Part shown: one piece after another, positions 1-10,753 of the stretch | How positions within the stretch are numbered: position 1 is the first letter of the stretch | Layout of the letters: each line of letters opens with the position of its first letter | Source of the DNA: Kiloniellales bacterium | Lineage (GTDB): Bacteria > Pseudomonadota > Alphaproteobacteria > Kiloniellales > JAKSBE01 | Reading direction: 5' to 3' | Assembly: GCA_030067055.1 (NCBI GenBank) | Contig: JASJAL010000183.1 | Coordinates: 1-11,151, forward strand | Length of the DNA stretch: 11,151 nt | Program-made: the position numbers and the translations under genes | Notes under the pieces: model-generated | Seen by the model: the letters and a program-made list of their open reading frames with translations, nothing else | Told to the model about the DNA's origin: nothing | Database searches by the model: none

Positions 1-246
1 GGCCGCGGCGCCCTCGGCGATCCGGCCGAGCAGGGCGCCGACCTCGACGTTGGCGCCGGCCTCGACCACGATCTCGGACAGGACGCCGGCCTCGGCGGCG
101 TTGACCTCGAGGGTGACCTTGTCGGTCTCGAGCTCGACCACCGGCTCGTCGAGGGCAACCGGCTCGCCGGGCTGCTTCAGCCACTGCGCGACGGTCGCCT
201 CGCTGACCGATTCACCGAGCGTGGGGACCAGAATATCGCTTGCCAT
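1..246 (-). CDS. sucB: Dihydrolipoamide succinyltransferase (E2 of 2-oxoglutarate dehydrogenase), N-terminal part, cut by window edge
   Basis: E2 transfers the succinyl group from E1-bound ThDP through a lipoyl arm to CoA, forming the cytoplasmic core of the 2-oxoglutarate dehydrogenase complex. Only the first 82 codons are present and they form one lipoyl domain. It begins MASDILVPTLGESVSEATV and carries the lipoylation motif ETDKVTLEV with the acceptor Lys at residue 43, the usual position for this family. The peripheral-subunit-binding and catalytic domains lie beyond base 1. The ATG is preceded by GGCAGGA at a 5-base spacing. The gene lies 31 bases downstream of the sucA stop, so the two are almost certainly co-transcribed. 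The VPTLGESVSEATV start favours succinyltransferase over pyruvate dehydrogenase E2, and the adjacent sucA supports this. I am confident of family and start; the C-terminus cannot be judged. Confidence 0.95.
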   Translation of the reverse strand, partial: MASDILVPTLGESVSEATVAQWLKQPGEPVALDEPVVELETDKVTLEVNAAEAGVLSEIVVEAGANVEVGALLGRIAEGAAA

Positions 247-277
247 GATCGTCCTGCCTCTTTGCTCGCCGGGCCGA

Positions 278-3184
<2,907 letters not shown>

Positions 3185-3237
3185 GCTCCGCTTCGGCGCG
3201 ACGGCCTTCGGGCCGGCGGCGCCGCCCTCGCTTTGAT

Positions 3238-3273
3238 GATCCCCGGGACGCGCTTTGCCCCCGGGGCCGGATC
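3238..3273 (-). promoter_or_regulatory. Intercistronic hairpin between sucD and sucA
   Basis: Read on the minus strand, GATCC and CCGGG (interrupted by a GGCC bulge) pair with CCCGGGGATC across a 12-base loop. This is a 10-bp GC-rich stem that begins at the sucD stop codon. No T-run follows, so it is unlikely to be a full terminator. It more probably stabilises or processes the mRNA, or tunes the sucCD to sucA ratio. A smaller GGCC-CGAA-GGCC hairpin follows closer to the sucA start. The function is inference. Confidence 0.45.
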
Positions 3274-4146
3274 AACCCTTCATCGCCGTCAACATGGTGC
3301 TTCCGAGCGTGGCCGGCGAGTCGGCGACCGCGATTCCGGCCGACTTCATCGCCTCGATCTTATCCTCCGCTCCGCCCTTGCCGCCGGAGATGATGGCACC
3401 GGCGTGGCCCATGCGCCGCCCTGGCGGCGCCGTCCGACCGGCGATGAACCCTACCATGGGCTTATTAACTTTCGATTTACTATAAAATTCCGCGGCTTCC
3501 TCCTCGGCCGAGCCGCCGATCTCGCCGATCATGATGATCCCTTCGGTCTCGTCGTCGGCCAGGAACATCTCCAGGCAGTCGATGAAGTCCGTGCCGTTGA
3601 CCGGATCGCCGCCGATGCCGATGCAGGTGGTCTGGCCGAGGCCCGTCGCGGTGGTCTGGGCCACGGCCTCGTAGGTGAGCGTGCCGGAGCGCGAGACCAC
3701 GCCGATCTTGCCGCGGGCGCAGATATGCCCCGGCATGATGCCGATCTTGCATTCGTCGGGCGTTATGATGCCCGGGCAGTTAGGCCCGATCAGTCGGGTC
3801 TTCGAGCCGCCGAGCGCCCGCTTGACCCGCACCATGTCGAGCACCGGGATGCCCTCGGTGATGCAGACCGTCAGCGCGATCTCGGCGTCGATGCATTCGA
3901 GGATCGCGTCGGCCGCGAAGGGCGGCGGGACGTAGATGACCGAGGCATTGGCGCCGGTCCCGGCGACCGCCGCCGCGACCGTGTCGAAGACCGGGAGGTC
4001 GAGGTGCGTGGTGCCGCCCTTGCCGGGGGTGACGCCGCCGACCATCTGGGTCCCGTAGGCGATGGCCTGCTCGGAATGGAAGGTGCCCTGCGAGCCGGTG
4101 AAGCCCTGGCAGATGACCTTGGTGTTCTTGTCGACGAGGACCGCCA

Positions 4147-4147
<1 letters not shown>
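3272..4147 (-). CDS. sucD: Succinyl-CoA synthetase (succinate-CoA ligase), alpha subunit
   Basis: The alpha subunit binds CoA and carries the phosphohistidine intermediate in the conversion of succinyl-CoA to succinate with formation of ATP or GTP. The 291 residues match the family length. The N-terminal CoA-binding Rossmann part has [15 protein letters not shown] (15-29) and [13 protein letters not shown]. The ligase part has [11 protein letters not shown] (120-130) and [17 protein letters not shown] (237-252) with active His248. The ATG at 4147 overlaps the last base of the sucC TGA and gives the family-typical [18 protein letters not shown] start. A GTG one codon upstream is possible but less typical. 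The overlap implies coupled translation with sucC, as expected for subunits made in equal amounts. Codons 220-229 are strikingly AT-rich compared with the rest of the gene, although the encoded residues still fit the family. Confidence 0.97.
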
Positions 4148-5343
<1,196 letters not shown>

Positions 5344-5563
5344 GGGAAGGATTGAGCCCCGCTTGAGAGGGAGACGTTGATGGAAGAATTCATGCCCGCG
5401 GCCCCCGCGGCCGCGTCGCTCCGGTCCCTGTCTCCACTAAGACTTTGGTACTGTAGCAAGCCCGACCGCGCACGCAACCGCGCTGCCGCAGGCTTTCCGG
5501 GCAGCGGGCGACACGCGGCCACGACGGGTTTCGAGTCCAGGTCTGCCGGCGGGCCTCCCGAGC
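5344..5563. other. mdh-sucC intergenic region
   Basis: This 220-base gap holds no convincing gene. It contains a 7-bp inverted repeat (CGCTGCC/GGCAGCG, 5481-5506, 12-base loop) without a T-run, a short CCGCGG-GGG-CCGCGG hairpin near 5404-5418, and one weak promoter candidate (listed separately). It may separate mdh expression from the suc genes or simply be an internal spacer of one long operon. Confidence 0.5.
5450..5477 (-). promoter_or_regulatory. Weak sigma70-like promoter candidate for sucC
   Basis: On the minus strand, TTGCGT (-35, 3 of 6 matches) and TACAGT (-10, 4 of 6) are separated by 16 bases, and they lie just over 100 bases upstream of the sucC start. The match is poor. It is listed because it is the best candidate in the gap between mdh and sucC. 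Confidence 0.25.
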
Positions 5564-6760
<1,197 letters not shown>

Positions 6761-7156
6761 TCAGCGCGATACACCTTCTTCTTCTGCCAAGGCATCGTAG
6801 CGGCGCAGCACCGCCTGCCACTCATCGCGGATCAAGCCTGTCATAACGGCGCGGCGTCGGCGCAGGAGCCAGGCGCGGATTGGTCCCCGCGTGCGCAGCC
6901 TGCGCGAGACCTCGGCGCAGAGCCAATCCGGATCGAAGCCGGTCCAGACGCCGGCGACCGAGTAAAGGTTGCGGTAAATCACCGGCGCGACCTCCTCGGC
7001 CAGGATCCGCTCCAAGGCGTCCCGGTCGTAGCCGCTTTCGTGCAGCACCCTCGCGATGCGGTCGAGATCGCGGTCCTGCAGCTCGGTGTCGAGCCAGAGC
7101 TCCGACAACGCGATCCAGACCGGCCGCCGACCTCGGATCTCGGCGTCGGTCAGCAC
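6761..7156 (-). CDS. DUF7079-like small protein of unknown function
   Basis: The encoded protein resembles the DUF7079 family by its signature RRPVWIALSELWLDTELQD, followed by DLDRIARVLHESGY, LERILAEEVAPVIYRNLYSVAG and GFDPDWL. This recognition is from memory and no function is known to me. It is soluble, mainly helical, and ends in an Arg-rich segment and EEEGVSR. The GTG at 7156 gives 131 residues, close to what I recall for the family (about 120-130). The frame stays open further upstream to an ATG at 7261, which would give 166 residues, but that codon lies inside the inserted IS element. It cannot be the ancestral start and has no Shine-Dalgarno sequence. Ribosome sites are weak for all candidates. 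Before the insertion the gene would have followed the GST-like gene by about 100 bases, so the IS may have cut off its transcription or supplied a new start. Confidence 0.75.
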   Translation of the reverse strand: MLTDAEIRGRRPVWIALSELWLDTELQDRDLDRIARVLHESGYDRDALERILAEEVAPVIYRNLYSVAGVWTGFDPDWLCAEVSRRLRTRGPIRAWLLRRRRAVMTGLIRDEWQAVLRRYDALAEEEGVSR

Positions 7157-7248
7157 GGGCTCTGTCCAGGGCGTGGATTCATGAACCTGAACCGGCAAAG
7201 CCGCCCCGAAGAATGTCTGGAGTTGCAGGAGAATCAGACGTGCTCTAG

Positions 7249-7264
7249 GGCCAATCGACATTCA
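7249..7264 (+). repeat. IS left terminal inverted repeat
   Basis: It reads GGCCAATCGACATTCA and shares the 12-base core AATCGACATTCA with the right end. It lies directly after the flanking CTAG. Confidence 0.8.
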
Positions 7265-7329
7265 GAATTCACAGATCTGGATTTATGTGATTCATAGATC
7301 TCCAGCTTTTGCGAGTTGGAGGTCGATAG

Positions 7330-8084
7330 ATGTCGAAGCGATACGAACTGACCGAGGCGCAGTGGCAGCGCATTGAAGGTCTTTTGCCTGGTAAGGCGGG
7401 CGATCCGGGCCGCACGGCGGCGGACAACCGGCTCTTTGTCAATGGTGCCTTGTGGGTCTTGCGCTCCGGTGCGCACTGGCATGACCTGCCGGCACGCTAC
7501 GGCAAGTGGAAGAGCGCCCATAAGCGCTTCACGCGCTGGGCCAAGGCGGGCGTGTGGGAGCGTGTCTTCGCCTCACTGATCAAGGACCCCGACAACGAAT
7601 ATCTCATGCTCGACACCACCTTGGTCCGCGCCCATCAGCAGGCCGCGACCGGAAAAGGGGGGACCAGAACCAGGCTCTGGGGCGCTCCAGAGGGGGATTG
7701 ACCACCAAGATCCATATGCTCAGCGATGCCCTCGGCAGGCCTTTGCGCTTCATCCTAACGGCCGGTCAGGTGCACGACAGCGTCACCGCAGCCAGCTTGC
7801 TCGACGGCTTCCATGCGGGCGGCGTCATCGCTGACAAAGCTTATGACAACAACGCTCTGCGCCAAGTCATCGCAGAGGCCGGCATGACCGCCGTCATCCC
7901 TTCCAAGCGGGATCGCAAGGTCCAGATCCCTCACGACACCCTCGCCTACAAGATGCGTAACCGCATCGAGCGCTGCTTCAACAAGCTCAAGCACTTCCGA
8001 CGCATCGCAACCCGATACGACCGACGCGCTGAAAACTTCCTCGCCTTCATACTCCTCGCTAGCGCTATCTTATGGATGCGATGA
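7330..8084 (+). CDS. IS5-family transposase made by -1 programmed frameshift (two overlapping frames)
   Basis: This DDE transposase cuts and joins the ends of the IS. The first frame (7330-7701) begins with an ATG seven bases after a perfect GGAGG and holds the N-terminal part ELTEAQWQRIEGLLP plus the first catalytic Asp95 in LMLDTTLVRAHQ. At 7653-7662 the sequence is AAAAGGGGGG. A -1 slip in the G run joins it to the frame that ends at 8084, giving the family-typical junction GKGGDQNQALGRSRGGLTTKIH. The fusion is 251 residues and adds the second Asp169 in VIADKAYDNNALR and the Glu214 in RNRIERCFNKLKHFRRI, completing the DDE triad. Without the shift, translation stops at 7701 after 123 residues. 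Both halves keep all expected motifs, so a programmed shift is far more likely than a damaged gene. Confidence 0.88.
7653..7662 (+). other. Frameshift site of the transposase
   Basis: A run of four A then six G, with codons AAA GGG GGG in the first frame, lies at the point where homology passes to the -1 frame. Slippage on the G run, by the ribosome or RNA polymerase, would yield the full-length protein. Confidence 0.75.
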
Positions 8085-8097
8085 ATGTCGATTCAGC
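8082..8097 (+). repeat. IS right terminal inverted repeat
   Basis: It reads TGAATGTCGATTCAGC, the imperfect complement of the left end. Its first three bases are the transposase stop codon, and CTAG follows directly. Confidence 0.8.
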
Positions 8098-8113
8098 CTA
8101 GCGCACTTCGCGC

Positions 8114-8809
8114 TCAGACCGGGAAGCCCTTGGCCTTGGCAGCCAGGCCGTCGTAGGCCTCCAGGAGCCGGCCGCGCCAGGCGTAGACCGGGTCCTCTGC
8201 GGCGATAAGGGCGACCGGACTGACCGCCCGGGCCCACTGGAAGGCACCGAACACGATGAAATCGGCAAAGCTGGGCGTCGCGCCGCCCAGATAGGGCTGC
8301 AGCGCCACCGTGTCGCGCAGCGGTGCCAAAGCCTTGCCCAGGTGGCCGAGCTTCTCCTCGCGGTCGCCGGCGAAGGCCTCCAGGGTCGTTCCGAAGCGGG
8401 CCTCGCGGCTCTCCCGGAAATAGGGCTTGTCCTTCTCGTGCAAGGCCTCGAAGAGCTCCTGCAGGATGACCGGAAGCACTGCCGGATGCAGGCTCCGCTG
8501 CGTCCAGTGCCGGATCAACTGGGCATGGGCGCGCGCCTGCGGGCCCTCGAAGAGCGCGGGCCGGCCGGGATAGGCCTGATCGAGGTAGTCGGCGATCTGC
8601 CAGGAGTCGTGCACCACCCGGTCGCCGTCGCGCAGGACCGGAACCTGGCCCTGCCCGCTTGCCTCGATGGCGCCCTTTTCGGTGAAGCGCCAGGGCAGGG
8701 TCTCGACCGCTAAGCCCTTGTGCGCCAGGGCCATCCGGACCCGCCAGCAGTACGGGCTGAAGCGGCAGTCGTCGTCCTGACCGGCGAGATCGTAAAGCTG
8801 GATCGTCAC
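8114..8809 (-). CDS. Glutathione S-transferase family protein
   Basis: The protein has the two-domain GST layout: an N-terminal thioredoxin-like domain (about 1-85) and an all-helical C-terminal domain. Visible landmarks are FSPYCWRVRMALAHKGL (17-33), where Ser18 or Cys21 sits at the expected glutathione-activating position, GQVPVL (54-59) with the cis-Pro, and HDSWQIADYLDQAYP (67-81) for glutathione binding. The TLPWRFTEK segment recalls the LigE/LigF-like or otherwise uncharacterised bacterial GST groups; the substrate cannot be told from sequence. The start is GTG at 8809, seven bases after a perfect GGAGG, giving 231 residues beginning MTIQLYDLAG. An ATG at 8857 would add 16 Pro/Arg-rich residues translated across that ribosome site and is less likely. 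A 7-bp hairpin abuts the ribosome site. The IS lies just downstream of its stop. Confidence 0.9.
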   Translation of the reverse strand: MTIQLYDLAGQDDDCRFSPYCWRVRMALAHKGLAVETLPWRFTEKGAIEASGQGQVPVLRDGDRVVHDSWQIADYLDQAYPGRPALFEGPQARAHAQLIRHWTQRSLHPAVLPVILQELFEALHEKDKPYFRESREARFGTTLEAFAGDREEKLGHLGKALAPLRDTVALQPYLGGATPSFADFIVFGAFQWARAVSPVALIAAEDPVYAWRGRLLEAYDGLAAKAKGFPV

Positions 8810-8821
8810 GACGACACCTCC

Positions 8822-8839
8822 CGGCCCCTCAGGGGGCCG
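8822..8839 (-). promoter_or_regulatory. Hairpin directly upstream of the GST ribosome binding site
   Basis: On the minus strand, CGGCCCC-CTGA-GGGGCCG forms a perfect 7-bp stem with a 4-base loop, immediately followed by the GGAGG at 8817-8821. It could influence ribosome access or protect the mRNA 5' end. No regulator is implied by the sequence itself. Confidence 0.4.
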
Positions 8840-8871
8840 CGGCAGGCGGCTCCTCACTCCAGGGCTCGCCT

Positions 8872-8900
8872 TGTTTAGCCGATGCCGGGATGCCGGTGAA
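8872..8900 (-). promoter_or_regulatory. Weak promoter candidate for the GST gene
   Basis: On the minus strand, TTCACC and TAAACA are spaced by 17 bases. They lie directly after the T-run of the upstream terminator and about 60 bases before the GST start. Matches are 4 of 6 and 3 of 6. A promoter is expected here because a terminator precedes the gene, but the hexamers are poor. Confidence 0.3.
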
Positions 8901-8901
8901 G

Positions 8902-8954
8902 AAAAACTCGCGCGGTGGCCGACGCTCCCCCTTGACTGCCAGCCACCGCGCGAG
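8902..8954 (-). terminator. Intrinsic (Rho-independent) terminator
   Basis: A perfect 13-bp GC-rich inverted repeat, CTCGCGCGGTGGC (8907-8919) and GCCACCGCGCGAG (8942-8954), encloses a 22-base loop. On the minus strand it is followed immediately by five T and then C. It begins 22 bases after the stop of the 41-codon gene, so it should end that transcript and isolate it from the GST gene. Confidence 0.85.
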
Positions 8955-8976
8955 GCGAGAAGACCTTAATCCTTGC

Positions 8977-9102
8977 TCAGACCCTGGAAAGCCAGTCGAC
9001 GGCCACGAAGATCACCTCTAGGGCCAGGGCAATGCCGAGGCCAATGTGGACGCCCGCGGCACCCTGCTCATCACGAAGAAATGCCTGTGCCGAATTTCTC
9101 AT
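8977..9102 (-). CDS. Small Flp/Fap-type pilin-like peptide, 41 residues
   Basis: The 41-residue product begins MRNSAQAFLRDEQGAAGV and continues with a hydrophobic stretch (about residues 15-36) ending DWLSRV. The layout, a short basic leader, F-L-x-D-E-x-G-A and then one membrane helix, matches Flp/Fap pilins, whose prepilin peptidase cuts after that Gly (here Gly14). The conserved Glu5-Tyr6 of the mature pilin is here His-Ile, and the protein lacks the usual C-terminal extension of about 15-20 residues. It may be a divergent or degenerate pilin or another small membrane protein. The ATG is seven bases after GAGGTG. It has its own promoter upstream (9143-9171) and a strong terminator downstream, which supports a real expressed gene. 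No tad/cpa assembly genes are nearby in this window. Confidence 0.6.
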   Translation of the reverse strand: MRNSAQAFLRDEQGAAGVHIGLGIALALEVIFVAVDWLSRV

Positions 9103-9249
9103 CCTTCCACACCTCTGTATCGATTGGCTTTAACGGAAGAGAAAGATAAGTATAAAATTTCTAAAGGTCAACAAAAAATGAAGGTAAAGCCAAATAAAAT
9201 CCAAAATAATTAACAATAAATCTTCGAGGATTACTGAATTACTTAGATT
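9103..9249. other. AT-rich intergenic stretch
   Basis: Most of this stretch, especially 9140-9249, is AT-rich, in sharp contrast to the GC-rich genes on both sides. It contains the promoter of the 41-codon gene and T-rich tracts (minus strand) upstream of its -35, which resemble an UP element. A loose inverted repeat (AAATCT/AGATTT, near 9220-9250) lies just after the CBS-protein stop and might help end that transcript. No gene is supported here. Confidence 0.6.
9143..9171 (-). promoter_or_regulatory. Sigma70-like promoter of the 41-codon gene
   Basis: On the minus strand, TTGACC (5 of 6 consensus matches) and TATCTT (4 of 6) are separated by exactly 17 bases, with an AT-rich spacer and a T-rich upstream flank. 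Transcription would start near 9136, leaving a leader of about 34 bases before the ATG at 9102. This is the best promoter match in the window. Confidence 0.65.
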
Positions 9250-9672
9250 TCAGGCGGCCTGACCGCCTCCGGGTCTGGGGAAATACTCGGCCAGGAACTC
9301 GCCGAAGCAGCGGCAGACGTCCATGGAGGTGAAAACCCCGGCCAGGCGGCCCTTGCGGGTCACGATGGCCGAGCCGATGTGCCGCTCGGCCATGGTCAGC
9401 AGCACCTCCTCGATCGGCTCTTCAAGGTCGACGATGTAGGCGTCGGCGACGTAGGCGTCGCGCACCGTGAGCTCCGCCGTGTCGCCGTCCCGGCCCAAGG
9501 CGGCCACGATGTCGCGATCCGATATCACCCCGACCAAGCCGTGCGACTCGGTCACCGGCAGATGGCGGAAGTCGTGCGACCGCATGAGTTCCTGGGCCCG
9601 TTCCAGCGGGGCATCCGCTTCCACAGAATGCGGGAAAGGGGTCATGGCGGACTTCAGGGTCGGCAACTTCAT
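9250..9672 (-). CDS. Two-CBS-domain protein
   Basis: The 140-residue protein is a tandem pair of CBS domains (Bateman module) with no other domain, the kind that senses adenosyl nucleotides in the cytoplasm. CBS1 spans about 8-62, with RHLPVTESHGLVGVISDRDI, and CBS2 about 71-127, with HIGSAIVTRKGRLAGVFTSMDV. The C-terminal tail EYFPRPGGGQAA is flexible. The ATG at 9672 is preceded by CGGAGA at a 7-base spacing. It lies 15 bases after the SDR stop on the same strand, so the two genes are likely co-transcribed. Ligand and target are unknown. Stand-alone CBS-pair proteins often regulate a partner enzyme; a link to the neighbouring oxidoreductase is only inference. Confidence 0.9.
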   Translation of the reverse strand: MKLPTLKSAMTPFPHSVEADAPLERAQELMRSHDFRHLPVTESHGLVGVISDRDIVAALGRDGDTAELTVRDAYVADAYIVDLEEPIEEVLLTMAERHIGSAIVTRKGRLAGVFTSMDVCRCFGEFLAEYFPRPGGGQAA

Positions 9673-9687
9673 CGCTCGTCTCCGTTC

Positions 9688-10464
9688 TCAATAGGCGCTG
9701 GCACCGCTGTCGACCGGGATCACGGCGCCGTTGACCAGGCTCGCCTCGTCCGAGGCCAGGAAGCAGGCGACCTGGGCCACCTCGAAGGGCCGGCCGGTGC
9801 GGATCGGCCGGGACGGATCGGTGCCGTCGTCGTCGCCGGTCATGCCCATGGCCCTTGTCCGTTCGGTCAAGACCGCCCCGGGCGCGATCGCGTTGACCCT
9901 GATCCTGAGCGGCGCGCACTGCTTGGCCAGGGCCCGGGTCAGGGTCAGCACGCCGCCCTTGGCCGAGGTGTAGGCGTCGGCGCCGCTGGTACCCTTCATC
10001 GCCCGGATCGAGGTCGAGTTGATGACCGCGCCGGTCCCGGTGATCCCATCGGAGCCGGCAACGCAGGCCGCGATCCGCGGGATCGCGAAGCGGCAGCAAA
10101 GGATGCTGCCATAAAGATCGACACCGATGGTGCGCCAGAACTCGTCCAGCGGTATGTCCAGGACGCTGCCGTCGACCGTCGTCGCACCGCCGGCGTTGTT
10201 GTAGAGGATCTCCAGCCCGCCGAATCGCTCGACAACCTGGGCCACGGCGTCCTCGACCGCCTCCGGCCGGGTGATATCGGTCTCGAGGAAGATGGCTTCG
10301 CCTCCGCCGGCGCAAACCTCGGCCGCGACCCTCTTGCCGCCCTCGGCGTTGACGTCGAGGAGCGCCACCTTGGCCCCGGCCTCGGCGAAGATCCCGGCCG
10401 CCGCCGCGCCGATTCCCGCGGCCCCGCCGGTGATGATCGCACGCCGTCCTGCTAGCTTGCCCAC
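9688..10464 (-). CDS. Short-chain dehydrogenase/reductase (SDR), classical type
   Basis: This is an NAD(P)-dependent oxidoreductase with a single Rossmann fold. From the GTG at 10464 it has 258 residues, the normal classical SDR length. Motifs are TGGAAGIG (12-19) for cofactor binding, Asp37 at the end of beta-2 (ALLDVN), which favours NAD over NADP, NNAG (89-92), catalytic Ser152 in INSTSI, and YTSAK with Tyr165 and Lys169. The C-terminus has the usual NGAVIPVDSGASAY pattern. A somewhat longer loop with GSDGITGTG lies before the catalytic Ser. GTG is preferred because AGAGGGG lies five bases upstream and MGKLAGRRAIITGG is a typical SDR start; an ATG at 10482 is possible. It resembles FabG-like and hydroxysteroid dehydrogenase-like SDRs, but the substrate cannot be assigned. 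The CBS protein follows it by 15 bases. Confidence 0.92.
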   Translation of the reverse strand: MGKLAGRRAIITGGAAGIGAAAAGIFAEAGAKVALLDVNAEGGKRVAAEVCAGGGEAIFLETDITRPEAVEDAVAQVVERFGGLEILYNNAGGATTVDGSVLDIPLDEFWRTIGVDLYGSILCCRFAIPRIAACVAGSDGITGTGAVINSTSIRAMKGTSGADAYTSAKGGVLTLTRALAKQCAPLRIRVNAIAPGAVLTERTRAMGMTGDDDGTDPSRPIRTGRPFEVAQVACFLASDEASLVNGAVIPVDSGASAY

Positions 10465-10753
10465 GGCGTCCCCTCTATGCATCGTCCTCGTGGCCGATGA
10501 AGGGTAGTCCCTGCGGCCGGGGATTTGTAGGCGGAAATGCGGTCTGGCCGGATACTTCGGCTCAACATCGGCGGCGCCGAGTCCTTGCGGTCCAAGATTG
10601 AGAACTTGTTATCCTTGACCGGACTAGAGAATTTCTATCCACTGGCGCGGCCACAAGACAAATTTCGTCAAGCGTGCCCTTCTCCTGGTTCAGCCGGCCG
10701 GCGTTCTGAGTGCGCTTCCTTATCAACCGTGTTCTCCGGGAGCGAGTCCCGCC
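10465..10753. other. Divergent intergenic region between the SDR and desaturase genes
   Basis: This 289-base region should hold promoters for both directions. It contains an AT-rich core (about 10600-10680) with the near-palindrome TAGAGAATTTCTA and one weak plus-strand promoter candidate (listed separately). No RNA gene or further coding region is supported. Confidence 0.5.
10615..10641 (+). promoter_or_regulatory. Promoter candidate for the desaturase gene
   Basis: TTGACC (5 of 6) and TATCCA lie 15 bases apart, shorter than the optimal 17, about 110 bases before the desaturase ATG. The near-palindrome TAGAGAATTTCTA sits in the spacer and could be an operator. Tentative. Confidence 0.3.

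Larger units (their letters stand above)
7249..8097 (+). mobile_element. IS5-family insertion sequence (IS427-like), apparently complete, 849 bp
   Basis: The element carries one frameshifted DDE transposase and ends in imperfect inverted repeats. The left end GGCCAATCGACATTCA and the complement of the right end GCTGAATCGACATTCA match at 13 of 16 positions, including a 12-base core. It is flanked on both sides by CTAG (7245-7248 and 8098-8101), consistent with a target duplication of either CTAG or only TA (in the latter case the element is two bases longer). The stop codon of the transposase is the first three bases of the right repeat. Two AGATCT sites flank the bases just inside the left end (7271-7300 area). 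There is no sign of decay, so it could be active. The group assignment to IS427 rests on the two-frame transposase and the target site. Confidence 0.88.

Noticed and set aside
5481..5506. Inverted repeat CGCTGCC/GGCAGCG after mdh as a terminator
   Set aside because: The stem is only 7 bp, the loop is 12 bases and no T-run follows on the minus strand, so it is not supported as an intrinsic terminator.
7330..7701. Transposase read as a pseudogene because of the stop at 7701
   Set aside because: A -1 shift at the G run restores a complete 251-residue protein with all three catalytic residues, and split transposase frames are normal for this IS group.
9177..9212. Tiny plus-strand open frame in the AT-rich island starting at ATGAAGGTAAAG
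   Set aside because: It has only 11 codons and lies opposite the promoter flank of the pilin-like gene; no ribosome site of note or similarity supports it.
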